Notes: a model not told the origin generated them from the sequence alone. A stretch of 64,000 nt of DNA from Marinitoga litoralis (GCF_016908145.1 NZ_JAFBDI010000004.1:1-64000); one strand, 5' to 3'. Counted from the first letter of the stretch, positions 18,983-27,812 are shown. Numbers and translations are program-made.

Positions 18983-18998
18983 AATTAATATAAAATTA

Positions 18999-19007
18999 TG
19001 TTATAAT
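18999..19007 (+). promoter_or_regulatory. Extended -10 promoter for the tandem GAF gene
   Basis: TGTTATAAT lies about 45 nt before the chosen ATG (19053), directly after the ptb terminator. Confidence 0.5.
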
Positions 19008-19052
19008 ATTATATGAACATAAAAATACAATATGGTTAAAAAGGTGATAAAA

Positions 19053-20060
19053 ATGTATATAAATGATAATTTACAGGAATTAGTTAAACTATTAGAAGAT
19101 ACATATGATCATGTAGAAAATGTAGATGAATATTTTGAAAAATTAGTACAATTAGCAATTAAAGTTATACCAGAAACAGATTATGCTTCATTAATCATGT
19201 TATTAGCAGATCAAAAAAAATTAAATTGGTTTGCAGCAATTGGACATGATATAAAAAAATTATCTAAATTTTCCTTTCATATTAAAGATTTAGATTTAAA
19301 AGAATTAAAATCTATAAATGGAAAAGTTATTGAAGGCAATGCATTAGAAAAATTTAAACATCATTTTACATTTAATGAAATAAAAAAATTAAAGGAATTA
19401 TTAAAACCAAATAAACAATCAATAGTGTACACATTAGAATTAGATGAGAAATATTATTTAATACTATCATTAGATATTTCTGAAAACAGTGAAAAAAGTT
19501 TTTCAAATGAATCTAAGGAATTAATAAAAATATTTGCTAATATAGCCTATATTTTCATTAAATTTAAACTGAAAGAAGAAAAATTAAATGAATCGATGAA
19601 AAATACAATTATTGAAAGAGAAAAATATGAAAGACTAAGAAAAGAATTTTTATCTAAAGCAAAAGCATTTAAAGATATTTTAATAAAACTAATATCGATA
19701 TATATAAATGAAGGTAGAAAAACATTATATTCTGATGAGATATTAAAGCATATAGTTGCTAATGTTCCGTTTATTGAAAGAGCATTGATAATTGAAATGA
19801 AAAAAGATAAATTTAATATATTAAATGAAATAGGATATGAAGGTTTAAATGTTAAAGAAATATCTATAAAAGATATGTATAGAAAAAACAATATAAATAT
19901 GATTACATTTAATGAATTATCAGGAGAATATTTTGAATTAACATCAATTGATGAAAATACTTGTATATTAATTGAAATAAAAGAAGAAAAAGAAGATCTT
20001 TTAATGGATATGGAGTTAGAGGTACTGTCTGATATTATAAATATATTTATAAAAAAATAA
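19053..20060 (+). CDS. Tandem GAF-domain sensor protein without output domain
   Basis: About 335 aa, soluble. Two GAF-like halves are joined by a coiled coil near 170-200. The first carries PETDYASL and AAIGHD, the signature also seen in three HD-GYP proteins of this window. It aligns along its whole length with residues 1-350 of the protein at 26195 but stops where that one begins its HD-GYP domain. AAGGTGATAAA sets the ATG at 19053, although the frame opens at 19032. A partner-binding sensor or decoy role is possible; ligand unknown. Confidence 0.78.
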   Translation: MYINDNLQELVKLLEDTYDHVENVDEYFEKLVQLAIKVIPETDYASLIMLLADQKKLNWFAAIGHDIKKLSKFSFHIKDLDLKELKSINGKVIEGNALEKFKHHFTFNEIKKLKELLKPNKQSIVYTLELDEKYYLILSLDISENSEKSFSNESKELIKIFANIAYIFIKFKLKEEKLNESMKNTIIEREKYERLRKEFLSKAKAFKDILIKLISIYINEGRKTLYSDEILKHIVANVPFIERALIIEMKKDKFNILNEIGYEGLNVKEISIKDMYRKNNINMITFNELSGEYFELTSIDENTCILIEIKEEKEDLLMDMELEVLSDIINIFIKK

Positions 20061-20085
20061 AAGGCCCTAATGGGTCTTTTTATTT
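20060..20085 (+). terminator. Terminator after the tandem GAF gene
   Basis: AAAGGCCC-TAAT-GGGTCTTTT with a following T-rich stretch; one G-T pair in the stem. Confidence 0.75.
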
Positions 20086-20091
20086 ATGGTA

Positions 20092-20120
20092 TTGACAAAC
20101 AAAAATAAAAGAGTTATAAT
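20092..20120 (+). promoter_or_regulatory. Consensus promoter of the TetR-RND operon
   Basis: A perfect TTGACA (20092-20097) and a perfect TATAAT (20115-20120) are separated by 17 nt. The start is expected near 20127, inside the operator. Confidence 0.88.
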
Positions 20121-20121
20121 T

Positions 20122-20139
20122 AAATCGAACGTTCGTTTT
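20122..20139 (+). promoter_or_regulatory. TetR-family operator (autoregulatory)
   Basis: The 10-bp palindrome CGAACGTTCG (20126-20135) has matching AAA/TTT flanks, and overlaps the predicted transcription start of the adjacent TetR gene. Confidence 0.75.
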
Positions 20140-20154
20140 AAGGGTGGTGATAAT

Positions 20155-20748
20155 ATTAATTCTTTAAAAGAAAGAATATTAAATGCATCTATAGAATTAT
20201 TTTATAAAAAAGGTTTTGTAGCTACAGGAGTTAGAGAAATATCTAAAAAAGCAAAAGTTAGTCCGTCTATGATAAATTATCATTTTGGTTCAAAAAATGG
20301 AATTTTAAAAGAGATAATGGAACTTTTCTTTTCCTATCTGGAAGAATTTTTAAACAATGAACATGTAGAAGAGAAAAATTTTGAAGAAAGAATAAGAACT
20401 GCAATTAAGTCTTTAGTATTAGCTTTAAGAAATAATGAGAAAATGTTTAAAATCATTATGACTCAAATTCCAGATGATGATCTTGATTTAATTGAATATA
20501 GAACAGAAAAAATGAAAAAGATCATATTAGGAAGAATATTTTTAGAGGAGTTTAAAGGGTTTAATAGTAATATTAAGTATGAAATAATAGGTCCAGCATT
20601 AAGCGGTATGATATTTTCTCATTTTTTATTAAAAGATATAGCTACTCAAATTTCAGGAAAAATATTTGATGATGAATTTTATGAAATTTATCCAGATTAT
20701 ATAGCGGATATATTCTTATATGGTGCTTTAAAAAAATTAAAGGATTAA
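20155..20748 (+). CDS. TetR/AcrR-family repressor, predicted ATT start
   Basis: About 197 aa. The N-terminal helix-turn-helix is typical (ATGVREISKKAKVSPSMINYHFGSK, residues 20-45), and a ligand-binding helical domain follows. The only in-frame ATG ahead of the domain is at 20086, upstream of the -35 box and so not in the mRNA. Between the transcription start and the helix-turn-helix there is no ATG, GTG or TTG in frame. AGGGTGGTGAT at 20141-20151 is placed for the ATT at 20155. It probably represses itself and the RND exporter 13 nt downstream. Ligand unknown. Confidence 0.88.
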   Translation: MNSLKERILNASIELFYKKGFVATGVREISKKAKVSPSMINYHFGSKNGILKEIMELFFSYLEEFLNNEHVEEKNFEERIRTAIKSLVLALRNNEKMFKIIMTQIPDDDLDLIEYRTEKMKKIILGRIFLEEFKGFNSNIKYEIIGPALSGMIFSHFLLKDIATQISGKIFDDEFYEIYPDYIADIFLYGALKKLKD

Positions 20749-20760
20749 GGAGATGAGGTT

Positions 20761-22893
20761 ATGGAAAGGTATGTAGAATTTGTATTTAATAACAGAAAAA
20801 AGCTATTGATATTATTAGTTATAATTAACATTACTGCACTAATAGGATTATTTCAAATTAGACTAAATGTTGATATGAAAGCCTTTTTGCCAAGTAGTTC
20901 TGAATATTTAGATAGTTATTCTATTATTGAAAAAAAATATGATTTATCAGATCAACTTATGGTGATGTTAGAAACAGATAAAAATCCATTGGAAGATTTA
21001 GAATTATATAGAAAATTATGGTCATTACAAAGAGAATTAGAAAATATAGAAGGAATAAATTTTATTTCAAGTTTATTTCCTCAATCATTTCCTGGATATA
21101 ACATAAAATCTCCTGAGGATATTAATGAGAATTTTTTAAATAAAATTTCTCAAATATCCATGTTTAAAGATAAGTTCTTTAAAGAAAAAGATGGAAAATA
21201 TTATACCTTACTAACAATTCCTTTAAAAACTGATGATTTTAAAGTAATAGATATAATTGAGGAAGTATTAAAAGACGTTACACATTATAACGGTGGAACA
21301 TTATATTTTACTAAAAAATTATTTGATTATCTATTGAGTATTGTAATATTTTTGCCACCATTTGCATTTTTAACAATGCTATTAATCTTTTCTCTTCAAT
21401 TAGGATCAAAGAAATTAGCATTATTTTCAGTTATACCTGCAGGATTAGGAGCATTATGGACATTGGGATTAATGGGATGGTCAGGAAGAGAATTGAGTTT
21501 GGCAAGTGTTTTGGTTCCAATTTTTACAATTATCATGGGTAGTGCTGATGGTATGCATTTTTTAACTCATTATGTAGAATATATAGAAAGAGGATTAGAT
21601 AAAAAAAGTGCAACTGTAGAAACATTAAAAAGTACAGGTATTGCAATGATAATGACAACAGTTACTACAATAATAGGATTTATTTCCATGGTGTTTATTA
21701 ATTCAAATATGATGAGGGAAATGGGATTATGGACATCATTTGGTATTGGTTTTGCTGGTATAGCAACATTATATATTTTGCCTGTAATTATAGCTGGTAA
21801 TATAGAATTAAAAAGGAAAAAAGCACATATGTTTGATGCGAGTTTTTTAAAAAGATTTTGGAATAAAAAAGGTGTATTTACATATATAGTCTTAATTTTG
21901 ATATTTGCATTATTAATTCCTACAATAACCGTAAAATTTGATCAAATAAGTATGTTTAAAAAATACACAAAAGTTAGAAAAGATTATGAGAAATTAACAT
22001 CAGTATTTGATTTTAATATACCAATTATGGTTGATTTTCAAACAACAAAAGACCCTTTAGATAAAACATATTTAGATGAAATGAAAATATTAGAAAATGA
22101 ATTAGAAGATAGTATATCTATGTTTAATTATCCACAACAATTTTTAGATGTAATGGGTAGAGAATTTTTTAATTTCAAATCATATCCTAATTCAATTCAA
22201 GTATTAATAATAAAAAATGCAGTAAAAAATAATCCATCCATACCATTATTTGACTTAATAGAAGGAAAAAGTTATTTAGGAATAATTACTACAAAAGATA
22301 ACAATCAAGGTACATTAGAGAAGATACAAAAAGTTGTATCTAATTTAAAGAATGATGATGTATTTACTGATATAAAAGTATCTGGAATGCCATATGTATT
22401 CAATGAAATGAATACTACTGTTTTAAATAGTCAAATAAAAAGTATTATAATTAGTTTGATATTGGTATTTATATCTATATTTGTAATGATAAGAAGTTTA
22501 AAAATATCATTTTATGGAATATTACCATTATTAGGAGCACTTATAGCCGAATTTGGAGTAATGGCATTATTTAAAATCCCATTAAATATACAAAGTGCAT
22601 TAATGGCAAATATTACAATAGGTGTTGGTGTTGATTATGCTATTCATATGATAGGTACATATAGATATTATAAGACAAGAAGTGAAAACCCAATAGAAGA
22701 AACATTTAATGTTGTTCAAAAACCGATATTAGCTAATGCTATAGGTTTGGCTTTAGGATTATCAATTTTGAATTTTTCACCATTTACATTCCATTCATAC
22801 CTTTCAATAATAATGTGGGTAGGTATGATAAGTGCATCGATGTTCACATTAATGTTATTACCAAATTTCTTTAAAGAAAAAAGGGGTTCGTAA
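20761..22893 (+). CDS. RND-superfamily exporter (MMPL/HAE3 type)
   Basis: 710 aa. Two symmetrical halves each have an N-terminal helix, an extracytoplasmic loop and a bundle of five helices. The sterol-sensing-like core is visible in both (IFTIIMGSADGMHFLTHYVE and ITIGVGVDYAIHMIGTYRYY), each with the Asp expected for proton coupling. It is likely an inner-membrane pump for lipids, hopanoid-like or amphiphilic compounds. No membrane-fusion protein or outer channel is nearby. It follows TetR in one operon, and its stop codon lies in a terminator loop. Confidence 0.87.
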   Translation: MERYVEFVFNNRKKLLILLVIINITALIGLFQIRLNVDMKAFLPSSSEYLDSYSIIEKKYDLSDQLMVMLETDKNPLEDLELYRKLWSLQRELENIEGINFISSLFPQSFPGYNIKSPEDINENFLNKISQISMFKDKFFKEKDGKYYTLLTIPLKTDDFKVIDIIEEVLKDVTHYNGGTLYFTKKLFDYLLSIVIFLPPFAFLTMLLIFSLQLGSKKLALFSVIPAGLGALWTLGLMGWSGRELSLASVLVPIFTIIMGSADGMHFLTHYVEYIERGLDKKSATVETLKSTGIAMIMTTVTTIIGFISMVFINSNMMREMGLWTSFGIGFAGIATLYILPVIIAGNIELKRKKAHMFDASFLKRFWNKKGVFTYIVLILIFALLIPTITVKFDQISMFKKYTKVRKDYEKLTSVFDFNIPIMVDFQTTKDPLDKTYLDEMKILENELEDSISMFNYPQQFLDVMGREFFNFKSYPNSIQVLIIKNAVKNNPSIPLFDLIEGKSYLGIITTKDNNQGTLEKIQKVVSNLKNDDVFTDIKVSGMPYVFNEMNTTVLNSQIKSIIISLILVFISIFVMIRSLKISFYGILPLLGALIAEFGVMALFKIPLNIQSALMANITIGVGVDYAIHMIGTYRYYKTRSENPIEETFNVVQKPILANAIGLALGLSILNFSPFTFHSYLSIIMWVGMISASMFTLMLLPNFFKEKRGS

Positions 22894-22906
22894 GAACTCC
22901 TTTTAA
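22881..22906 (+). terminator. Terminator overlapping the RND exporter stop codon
   Basis: GGGGTTC (22883-22889) and GAACTCC (22894-22900) form the stem, and the TAA stop lies in the loop. Ts follow. Confidence 0.75.
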
Positions 22907-22908
22907 TA

Positions 22909-22917
22909 TGTTATAAT
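22909..22917 (+). promoter_or_regulatory. Extended -10 promoter for the patatin gene
   Basis: TGTTATAAT lies between the RND terminator and the patatin start, about 37 nt before the predicted ATA start. Confidence 0.55.
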
Positions 22918-22953
22918 GCTATGTGGGAATAATAAAATTCAGGATGTGAGAGT

Positions 22954-23757
22954 ATAAAAAAAAGCATAATGATTATTATGATACTATTAATTATAAATAT
23001 TTTAATTATAAATATTTCTGTTTTTTCAAAAACATTATTAGTGCTCGGAGGTGGCGGAGCTGCTGGAGCATATGAAGTAGGTGTATTAAAATATATTGAG
23101 GAAAGTAATATTGAAATAGATGGAGTATTTGGTGTTTCTGCGGGAGCATTAAATGGAGCTGGATACGTTATGGGTAAATTAAATGAAGTAGAAGAATTAT
23201 GGAAAAGTATTGATGATAATGATGTATATGATTTAGATAAAAATGATCATCATAATAAACTAAATCCGTTTATAGTAGATCCTTCACCATTATATAAATT
23301 TTTAAAAGAAATAATATCTGAAGAATTAATATTAAATTCTAAGTATGATTTTGGCATATTGACATTTAATATAACAGACTTTAAACCTATTTTTTTGAAA
23401 AAGGAAGATATGAAAGGAAAAATGTTAGACTATATTTTTGCTAGTGCAAGTTATCCATTATTTGGAACAATAGAAATAGATGGAAAAAAGTATACAGATG
23501 GAGGGGTGTTTTCTAACACATATCCAGCATTATTAGCTGATAGATATGGATATGATAAAGTTATAGCAGTTTTTCCCGTATTAGATATGCCAACAGATTG
23601 GGTTATATATTCAATATTAAAAACAAAAAAGAATATAACAATTATAAGGCCATCAGATTCTGTTCCATTTCCACTTAATTTTTCTCCATCATATTCTGAA
23701 GAATTAATTGAGATGGGATATAATGATGCAAAGAAAAAATTAAGAGGATGGAATTAA
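22954..23757 (+). CDS. Secreted patatin-like phospholipase, possible ATA start
   Basis: About 267 aa. It hydrolyses acyl esters of lipids with a Ser-Asp dyad. The oxyanion loop GGGGAAGAYEVGV, the nucleophile elbow GVSAG (Ser62 from the ATA start) and the DGGVFSN Asp motif are intact. Starting at ATA 22954 gives M-K-K-S-I, which completes a normal signal peptide ending near FSKT; the ATG at 22969 lacks the positive N-terminus. AGGATGTGAG at 22941-22950 is the only ribosome site and fits 22954 better. The C-terminus RGWN is encoded by one arm of a terminator shared with the convergent serine dehydratase gene. Confidence 0.83.
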   Translation: MKKSIMIIMILLIINILIINISVFSKTLLVLGGGGAAGAYEVGVLKYIEESNIEIDGVFGVSAGALNGAGYVMGKLNEVEELWKSIDDNDVYDLDKNDHHNKLNPFIVDPSPLYKFLKEIISEELILNSKYDFGILTFNITDFKPIFLKKEDMKGKMLDYIFASASYPLFGTIEIDGKKYTDGGVFSNTYPALLADRYGYDKVIAVFPVLDMPTDWVIYSILKTKKNITIIRPSDSVPFPLNFSPSYSEELIEMGYNDAKKKLRGWN

Positions 23758-23769
23758 TTCCATCCTCTT
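23742..23769. terminator. 28-bp perfect palindrome: shared terminator inside two coding ends
   Basis: AAGAGGATGGAATT (23742-23755) is followed by its exact reverse complement (23756-23769), with T-runs on both sides. It holds the last codons and stops of both convergent genes. Confidence 0.9.
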
Positions 23770-24617
23770 TTTATATTCTCTACTAATTTTCTAGCAGTTG
23801 GTGTAGCGGCAATCCCACCATTCCCAGTTTCTCTTAAATCTTCATGCATCATCTTTCCTACTCTATACATTGCATCTACAACTTCATCAAAAGGAATAAC
23901 GCTTTCAACGCCTGCTAATGCCATTTCAGCAGTGGCAATAGCTACATTTGCAGCAGAAGCATTTCTTTTTACACATGGGACTTCTACAAATCCACCAACA
24001 GGGTCACAAACAAGTCCCATTAACGATTTCAATGCTAAAGAAGCAGCATGACCACATTTTTCTGCATCTTTTGAGAAATAATATGTCAAAGCAGCTGATG
24101 CCATAGCTGCAGCTGTACCTATTTCGGCTTGACATCCTCCTGCTGCACCAGAAATAGTTGCTTTTTTGGCTATAACATTTCCAATAGCACCTGCTATAAT
24201 AAATGAAGAAACTAGTTCATCAAATGATGCATTATGAACTTTTTTTAATGCATATAATATTGCAGGTACAACACCACAAGAGCCTGCAGTAGGACATGCA
24301 ACAATTCTACCCATAGCAGCATTATTTTCTGCTGTTGAAATAGCGGTTATAGTTGCAACATAATTGAAATCGCTTAATAATTTTGGAGAATGATTTAATA
24401 ATTTTGGAGCATTATCTCCAGTTAAACCAGTTAAACTTTCATGTTTTTTCCCATAATTTTTTTCAGATTCAGTAAGCATAACCTCTACTAATCTTTTCAT
24501 ATTGTTTTTTATTATCACAGGATCCATACCAGTTTCTACCATTTCTTCAGTTAAAATAACTTCATCAAAAGGGATATTGGTTTCTCTCCATATATCTAAT
24601 AGATTTTTAAAGGTCAT
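23754..24617 (-). CDS. sdaAA: L-serine dehydratase, alpha (iron-sulfur) subunit
   Basis: 287 aa. With the beta subunit it deaminates L-serine to pyruvate using a [4Fe-4S] cluster. The cluster cysteines are visible: CPTAGSCGVVPAIL, AAGGCQAEIG and CDPVGGFVEVPCVKRNA. The start overlaps the stop of the beta-subunit gene by 4 nt. The C-terminal RGWN is identical to that of the facing patatin because both are read from one palindrome. Confidence 0.94.
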   Translation of the reverse strand: MTFKNLLDIWRETNIPFDEVILTEEMVETGMDPVIIKNNMKRLVEVMLTESEKNYGKKHESLTGLTGDNAPKLLNHSPKLLSDFNYVATITAISTAENNAAMGRIVACPTAGSCGVVPAILYALKKVHNASFDELVSSFIIAGAIGNVIAKKATISGAAGGCQAEIGTAAAMASAALTYYFSKDAEKCGHAASLALKSLMGLVCDPVGGFVEVPCVKRNASAANVAIATAEMALAGVESVIPFDEVVDAMYRVGKMMHEDLRETGNGGIAATPTARKLVENIKRGWN

Positions 24618-25264
24618 ATATTATCACTTCCAACATAAAAATATTTAATAACGCATTCTAAATTTCCTAATTCATTTAAATTAGATGGTTTTTCATCTAA
24701 TTCTAAAATAGTTAAAGCACGACCTTCAATTATATTTGTTCTTTTTAAATATAAGTTTGCAACATTAACACTTATCACTTTTAAAATATTTTCCAAAGCT
24801 CCTTTTATATCCTTATTAACAACAATTAATGTATTATAATCTCCAGATAAATCACAATCAACACCATTTATCTTATTAATTTTAATTGCACCACCACCAA
24901 TAGATGATCCTTGTACTTCATTAATTTTATTATCCTTTTTTGATCTAATAAGAACAGTATTTGGATTTACATCGCCTAAATCAGTTTCAATAAAAGAATA
25001 TTTGAGATTATGTTTTTTTGCTAAATCATATGCATTTTTTATATCATAATCATATTCTCTTAAACCTAAAACACCAGCAATTAAAGCTCTGTCAGTACCA
25101 TGACCCAAATAAGTTTTTGCAAAAGAACCGTGTAAATAAAATTCCACTTCATCAGGAATACCTTCAATGAGCTTATATGAAAATCTGGCAATTTTTAATG
25201 CGCCTAATGTATGAGAACTTGAAGGACCAACCATAACAGGCCCAACTACATCTAACATGCCCAT
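24614..25264 (-). CDS. sdaAB: L-serine dehydratase, beta subunit
   Basis: 216 aa, full length for the separate beta subunit. The opening LDVVGPVMVGPSSSHTLGALKIAR is the family signature, and an ACT-like regulatory segment (LIVVNKDIKGALENILKVIS) occupies the C-terminal part. It is first in a two-gene operon behind an extended -10 at 25294-25302 and diverges from nadE. Confidence 0.92.
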   Translation of the reverse strand: MGMLDVVGPVMVGPSSSHTLGALKIARFSYKLIEGIPDEVEFYLHGSFAKTYLGHGTDRALIAGVLGLREYDYDIKNAYDLAKKHNLKYSFIETDLGDVNPNTVLIRSKKDNKINEVQGSSIGGGAIKINKINGVDCDLSGDYNTLIVVNKDIKGALENILKVISVNVANLYLKRTNIIEGRALTILELDEKPSNLNELGNLECVIKYFYVGSDNI

Positions 25265-25293
25265 AATATCACCTCTTTGATATATGTATATAT

Positions 25294-25302
25294 ATTATAG
25301 CA
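25294..25302 (-). promoter_or_regulatory. Extended -10 promoter for the serine dehydratase operon
   Basis: TGCTATAAT on the minus strand, about 30 nt before the sdaAB start. Confidence 0.5.
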
Positions 25303-25361
25303 TAAAAGCAATATCTGGATTTTTTTTGTAACATGCGATATAATAATATAGGGGCGATAAA

Positions 25362-26189
25362 ATGATTAAAAAAATAGAATCGTTTATAAAAGAAAATATT
25401 GAAAAATATGGATATAATGGTGCTATAATAGGAATAAGCGGAGGAATTGACTCTGCTGTAGTGGGTAAATTATGTGTTGATTCGTTAGGAAAAGAAAGGG
25501 TAAAGGGATTAATATTACCAGAAAGGGATTCATCACCAGAAACAATTGAAGATGCTAAACTAGTTTGTGATTTTTTAGGAATTGAATATAGAATTGTAAA
25601 AATATCTCCGATTTTAAGAAAAATAGGTGTATATAATTTAGAGCCACCAACATTTTTTATTCCAAGAAAAATCCAAGAAAATTATGCAAAAAAAGAATTT
25701 GAAAAGAGAAGTTATATAAACGATTTAAAAAATCAAGGAGATAAAGATTTTTTAAAAGGTTTAGCGTATTATAGGATAAAACATAGAATAAGAATGGTAT
25801 TATTGTATTATTATGCAGAACAAATAAATTATGCAGTTATTGGAACGACTAATAAAACAGAGTTAAAAACAGGATTTTATGTGAAATATGGAGATGATTC
25901 TGTAGATATAGAACCAATAATGCATTTGTATAAAACCCAAGTGTTTGAATTAGCAAGGCAGTTAAATATACCGGAAAAAATAATAAATAAATCACCTTCA
26001 CCTGATTTAATTCCAGGAATAACAGATGAATATGCCATGGGTATTAGTTATAATGATTTAGATAGAATATTAATTAAAATGGAAAATAATGAAGGTTTAA
26101 GTAATGAAGATAAAAATATGATTGAAAAAGTAAAAAATATTTTAGAAGCTGCAAAATTTAGAGAGGTAAAAAATATACATATGGAGTGA
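25362..26189 (+). CDS. nadE: NH3-dependent NAD+ synthetase
   Basis: 275 aa. It makes NAD+ from deamido-NAD, ATP and ammonia. The PP-loop SGGIDSAV (27-34 region), the nucleotide contact GTTNKTELKTGFYVKYGD and SPSPDLIPG are conserved. No glutaminase domain is present, so free ammonia is the donor; the neighbouring serine dehydratase releases ammonia, though a link is only suggestive. GGGGCGAT precedes the ATG. The GAF-HD-GYP gene starts 5 nt after the stop. Confidence 0.93.
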   Translation: MIKKIESFIKENIEKYGYNGAIIGISGGIDSAVVGKLCVDSLGKERVKGLILPERDSSPETIEDAKLVCDFLGIEYRIVKISPILRKIGVYNLEPPTFFIPRKIQENYAKKEFEKRSYINDLKNQGDKDFLKGLAYYRIKHRIRMVLLYYYAEQINYAVIGTTNKTELKTGFYVKYGDDSVDIEPIMHLYKTQVFELARQLNIPEKIINKSPSPDLIPGITDEYAMGISYNDLDRILIKMENNEGLSNEDKNMIEKVKNILEAAKFREVKNIHME

Positions 26190-26194
26190 TTTAA

Positions 26195-27799
26195 ATGCAT
26201 TTCGAATTAAATCAGAATGTTATAGATAATATTCCAAAATTAATATCATTATTAGAATCCCTATCTAAAGAAAATGAAGATATGGATCAGTTCTATAATG
26301 AATTATTAAAAACTGCTATTAAAATAATACCTGAAGCAGACTATGGATCTTTAATTTTAATAAATAAAAATAAAAATTCATGGTCTTGGTTATCTGTTGT
26401 GGGACACAATGAAGAATTATTGAAAAAAATGACATTTCATATAAAAGCGGATGATTTAATTGATGGAAATGTTGTGTTATATGATGATGTAATAGAGTAT
26501 AGAAAAAAATATATGCCTAATTATGTATATAATATGTTGCAAAAAGCAACTACTCCTATTAAATGCACATTGGCAAATTATGTAAAAATAAGTGAAAATC
26601 TGTTTATTGATTTTTCATTAGATATTGATAAAAATAGTGAAAAAACATTTTCAAAAGATTCTAAAGAAATATTAAAATTATTTGGTAATATAGCAAAAAT
26701 ATTTTTAAAAAATAAAATGGAAAAAAATAAACTAAATGAATTGAATAAAGAATTAAAATATAAAAATTATCAATTGTTAGAGATGAATAAGAAAATACAA
26801 AAAATGTATAATAATGCATTAGATATAATAAATAATATGGCTAATATTACTTTAAATATAAAAGATGAAGAAAGCCTATTAAAAAACGTTTTTAGAACAT
26901 TAGTGAAAATTATTCCTTTTGCCGAAAAAGCGATATTAGTTGAAAAAGAAAAGGATAAGTTGGTAATAATTGATAAAATAGGATTTGAAAAATTAGTAAT
27001 GAATGAACTAAGTGTAAAAGAAAACAATAAAAACATTGTAGAATTTTTTGAACTTAGTGGTAAATATATTCAAACTCAGTTTGATAAAAAGACAGATATA
27101 TACATTGAAATAAATGAAGAATTTGATAATGAGTTGTTTAATGTATATAGTATTAATGATAGTTTAGAAAAATTAATTTATTCATTTTCAGAATTAAATG
27201 AGAAACTAATAAAAACTAAAGAGCTAATTAAAAAAGTAATATTGGCATTTATCAATTTAAGCGATTTGAATGAAATATATAATATAAAACATTCTGAAAG
27301 TACAGCATATTATGCAAAAATAATAGGAAAAGAATTGGGATTTGATAATGATAGGTTGGATAAATTATATTGGGCTGCTTTAATGCATGATATAGGAAAA
27401 ATAGGAATACCTAGTAATATTTTAGTAAAAACATCAAAACTAACACCAGAAGAATTTGAGATTGTAAAAAAACATACTATCATAGGGCATGATGTTATAT
27501 TAAAATTTTTAGAAGATGAGGAATTAGCAGATATAGTAAAATATCATCATGAAAGATATGATGGAAAAGGCTATCCAGAAGGATTAAAGGGAGAAGAGAT
27601 ACCTTTAGAATCTAGGATAATAGCTGTAGCAGATGCTTATATCGAAATGACAACATTTAAAGAATATAGGGGAATATATTCGAGAGAAGGAGCTGTAAAA
27701 GTAATAAAAGAAAACAAAGGGACTCAATTTGACCCAATAATATCTGATATATTTATTAATTTTTTGAATCAAAAAAATAAATTAGACGAAACCTTTTAG
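26195..27799 (+). CDS. GAF-GAF-HD-GYP cyclic-di-GMP phosphodiesterase (soluble)
   Basis: 534 aa. Two GAF-like domains (about 30-185 and 215-345) joined by a coiled coil are followed by HD-GYP (about 355-520). Catalytic motifs HDIGK (near 398) and HHERYDGKGYP (near 450) are intact. The first GAF carries PEADYGSL and VVGHN. No membrane segment, so it senses a cytosolic signal. It aligns with the output-less protein at 19053, and the two could form heteromers. GGAGTGAT precedes the ATG, 5 nt after nadE. Its stop lies in a terminator shared with the convergent response regulator. Confidence 0.9.
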   Translation: MHFELNQNVIDNIPKLISLLESLSKENEDMDQFYNELLKTAIKIIPEADYGSLILINKNKNSWSWLSVVGHNEELLKKMTFHIKADDLIDGNVVLYDDVIEYRKKYMPNYVYNMLQKATTPIKCTLANYVKISENLFIDFSLDIDKNSEKTFSKDSKEILKLFGNIAKIFLKNKMEKNKLNELNKELKYKNYQLLEMNKKIQKMYNNALDIINNMANITLNIKDEESLLKNVFRTLVKIIPFAEKAILVEKEKDKLVIIDKIGFEKLVMNELSVKENNKNIVEFFELSGKYIQTQFDKKTDIYIEINEEFDNELFNVYSINDSLEKLIYSFSELNEKLIKTKELIKKVILAFINLSDLNEIYNIKHSESTAYYAKIIGKELGFDNDRLDKLYWAALMHDIGKIGIPSNILVKTSKLTPEEFEIVKKHTIIGHDVILKFLEDEELADIVKYHHERYDGKGYPEGLKGEEIPLESRIIAVADAYIEMTTFKEYRGIYSREGAVKVIKENKGTQFDPIISDIFINFLNQKNKLDETF

Positions 27800-27812
27800 G
27801 GTTTCGTCTAAA
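27782..27812. terminator. Shared terminator between HD-GYP and response-regulator genes
   Basis: TTAGACGAAACC and GGTTTCGTCTAA are paired around TTTTAG. The stop codons of both convergent genes fall inside this hairpin. Confidence 0.85.

Noticed and set aside
20086-20154. ATG 20086 as the TetR start
   Set aside because: It lies upstream of the -35 box of a consensus promoter and adds 23 non-conserved residues that read through the promoter and operator.
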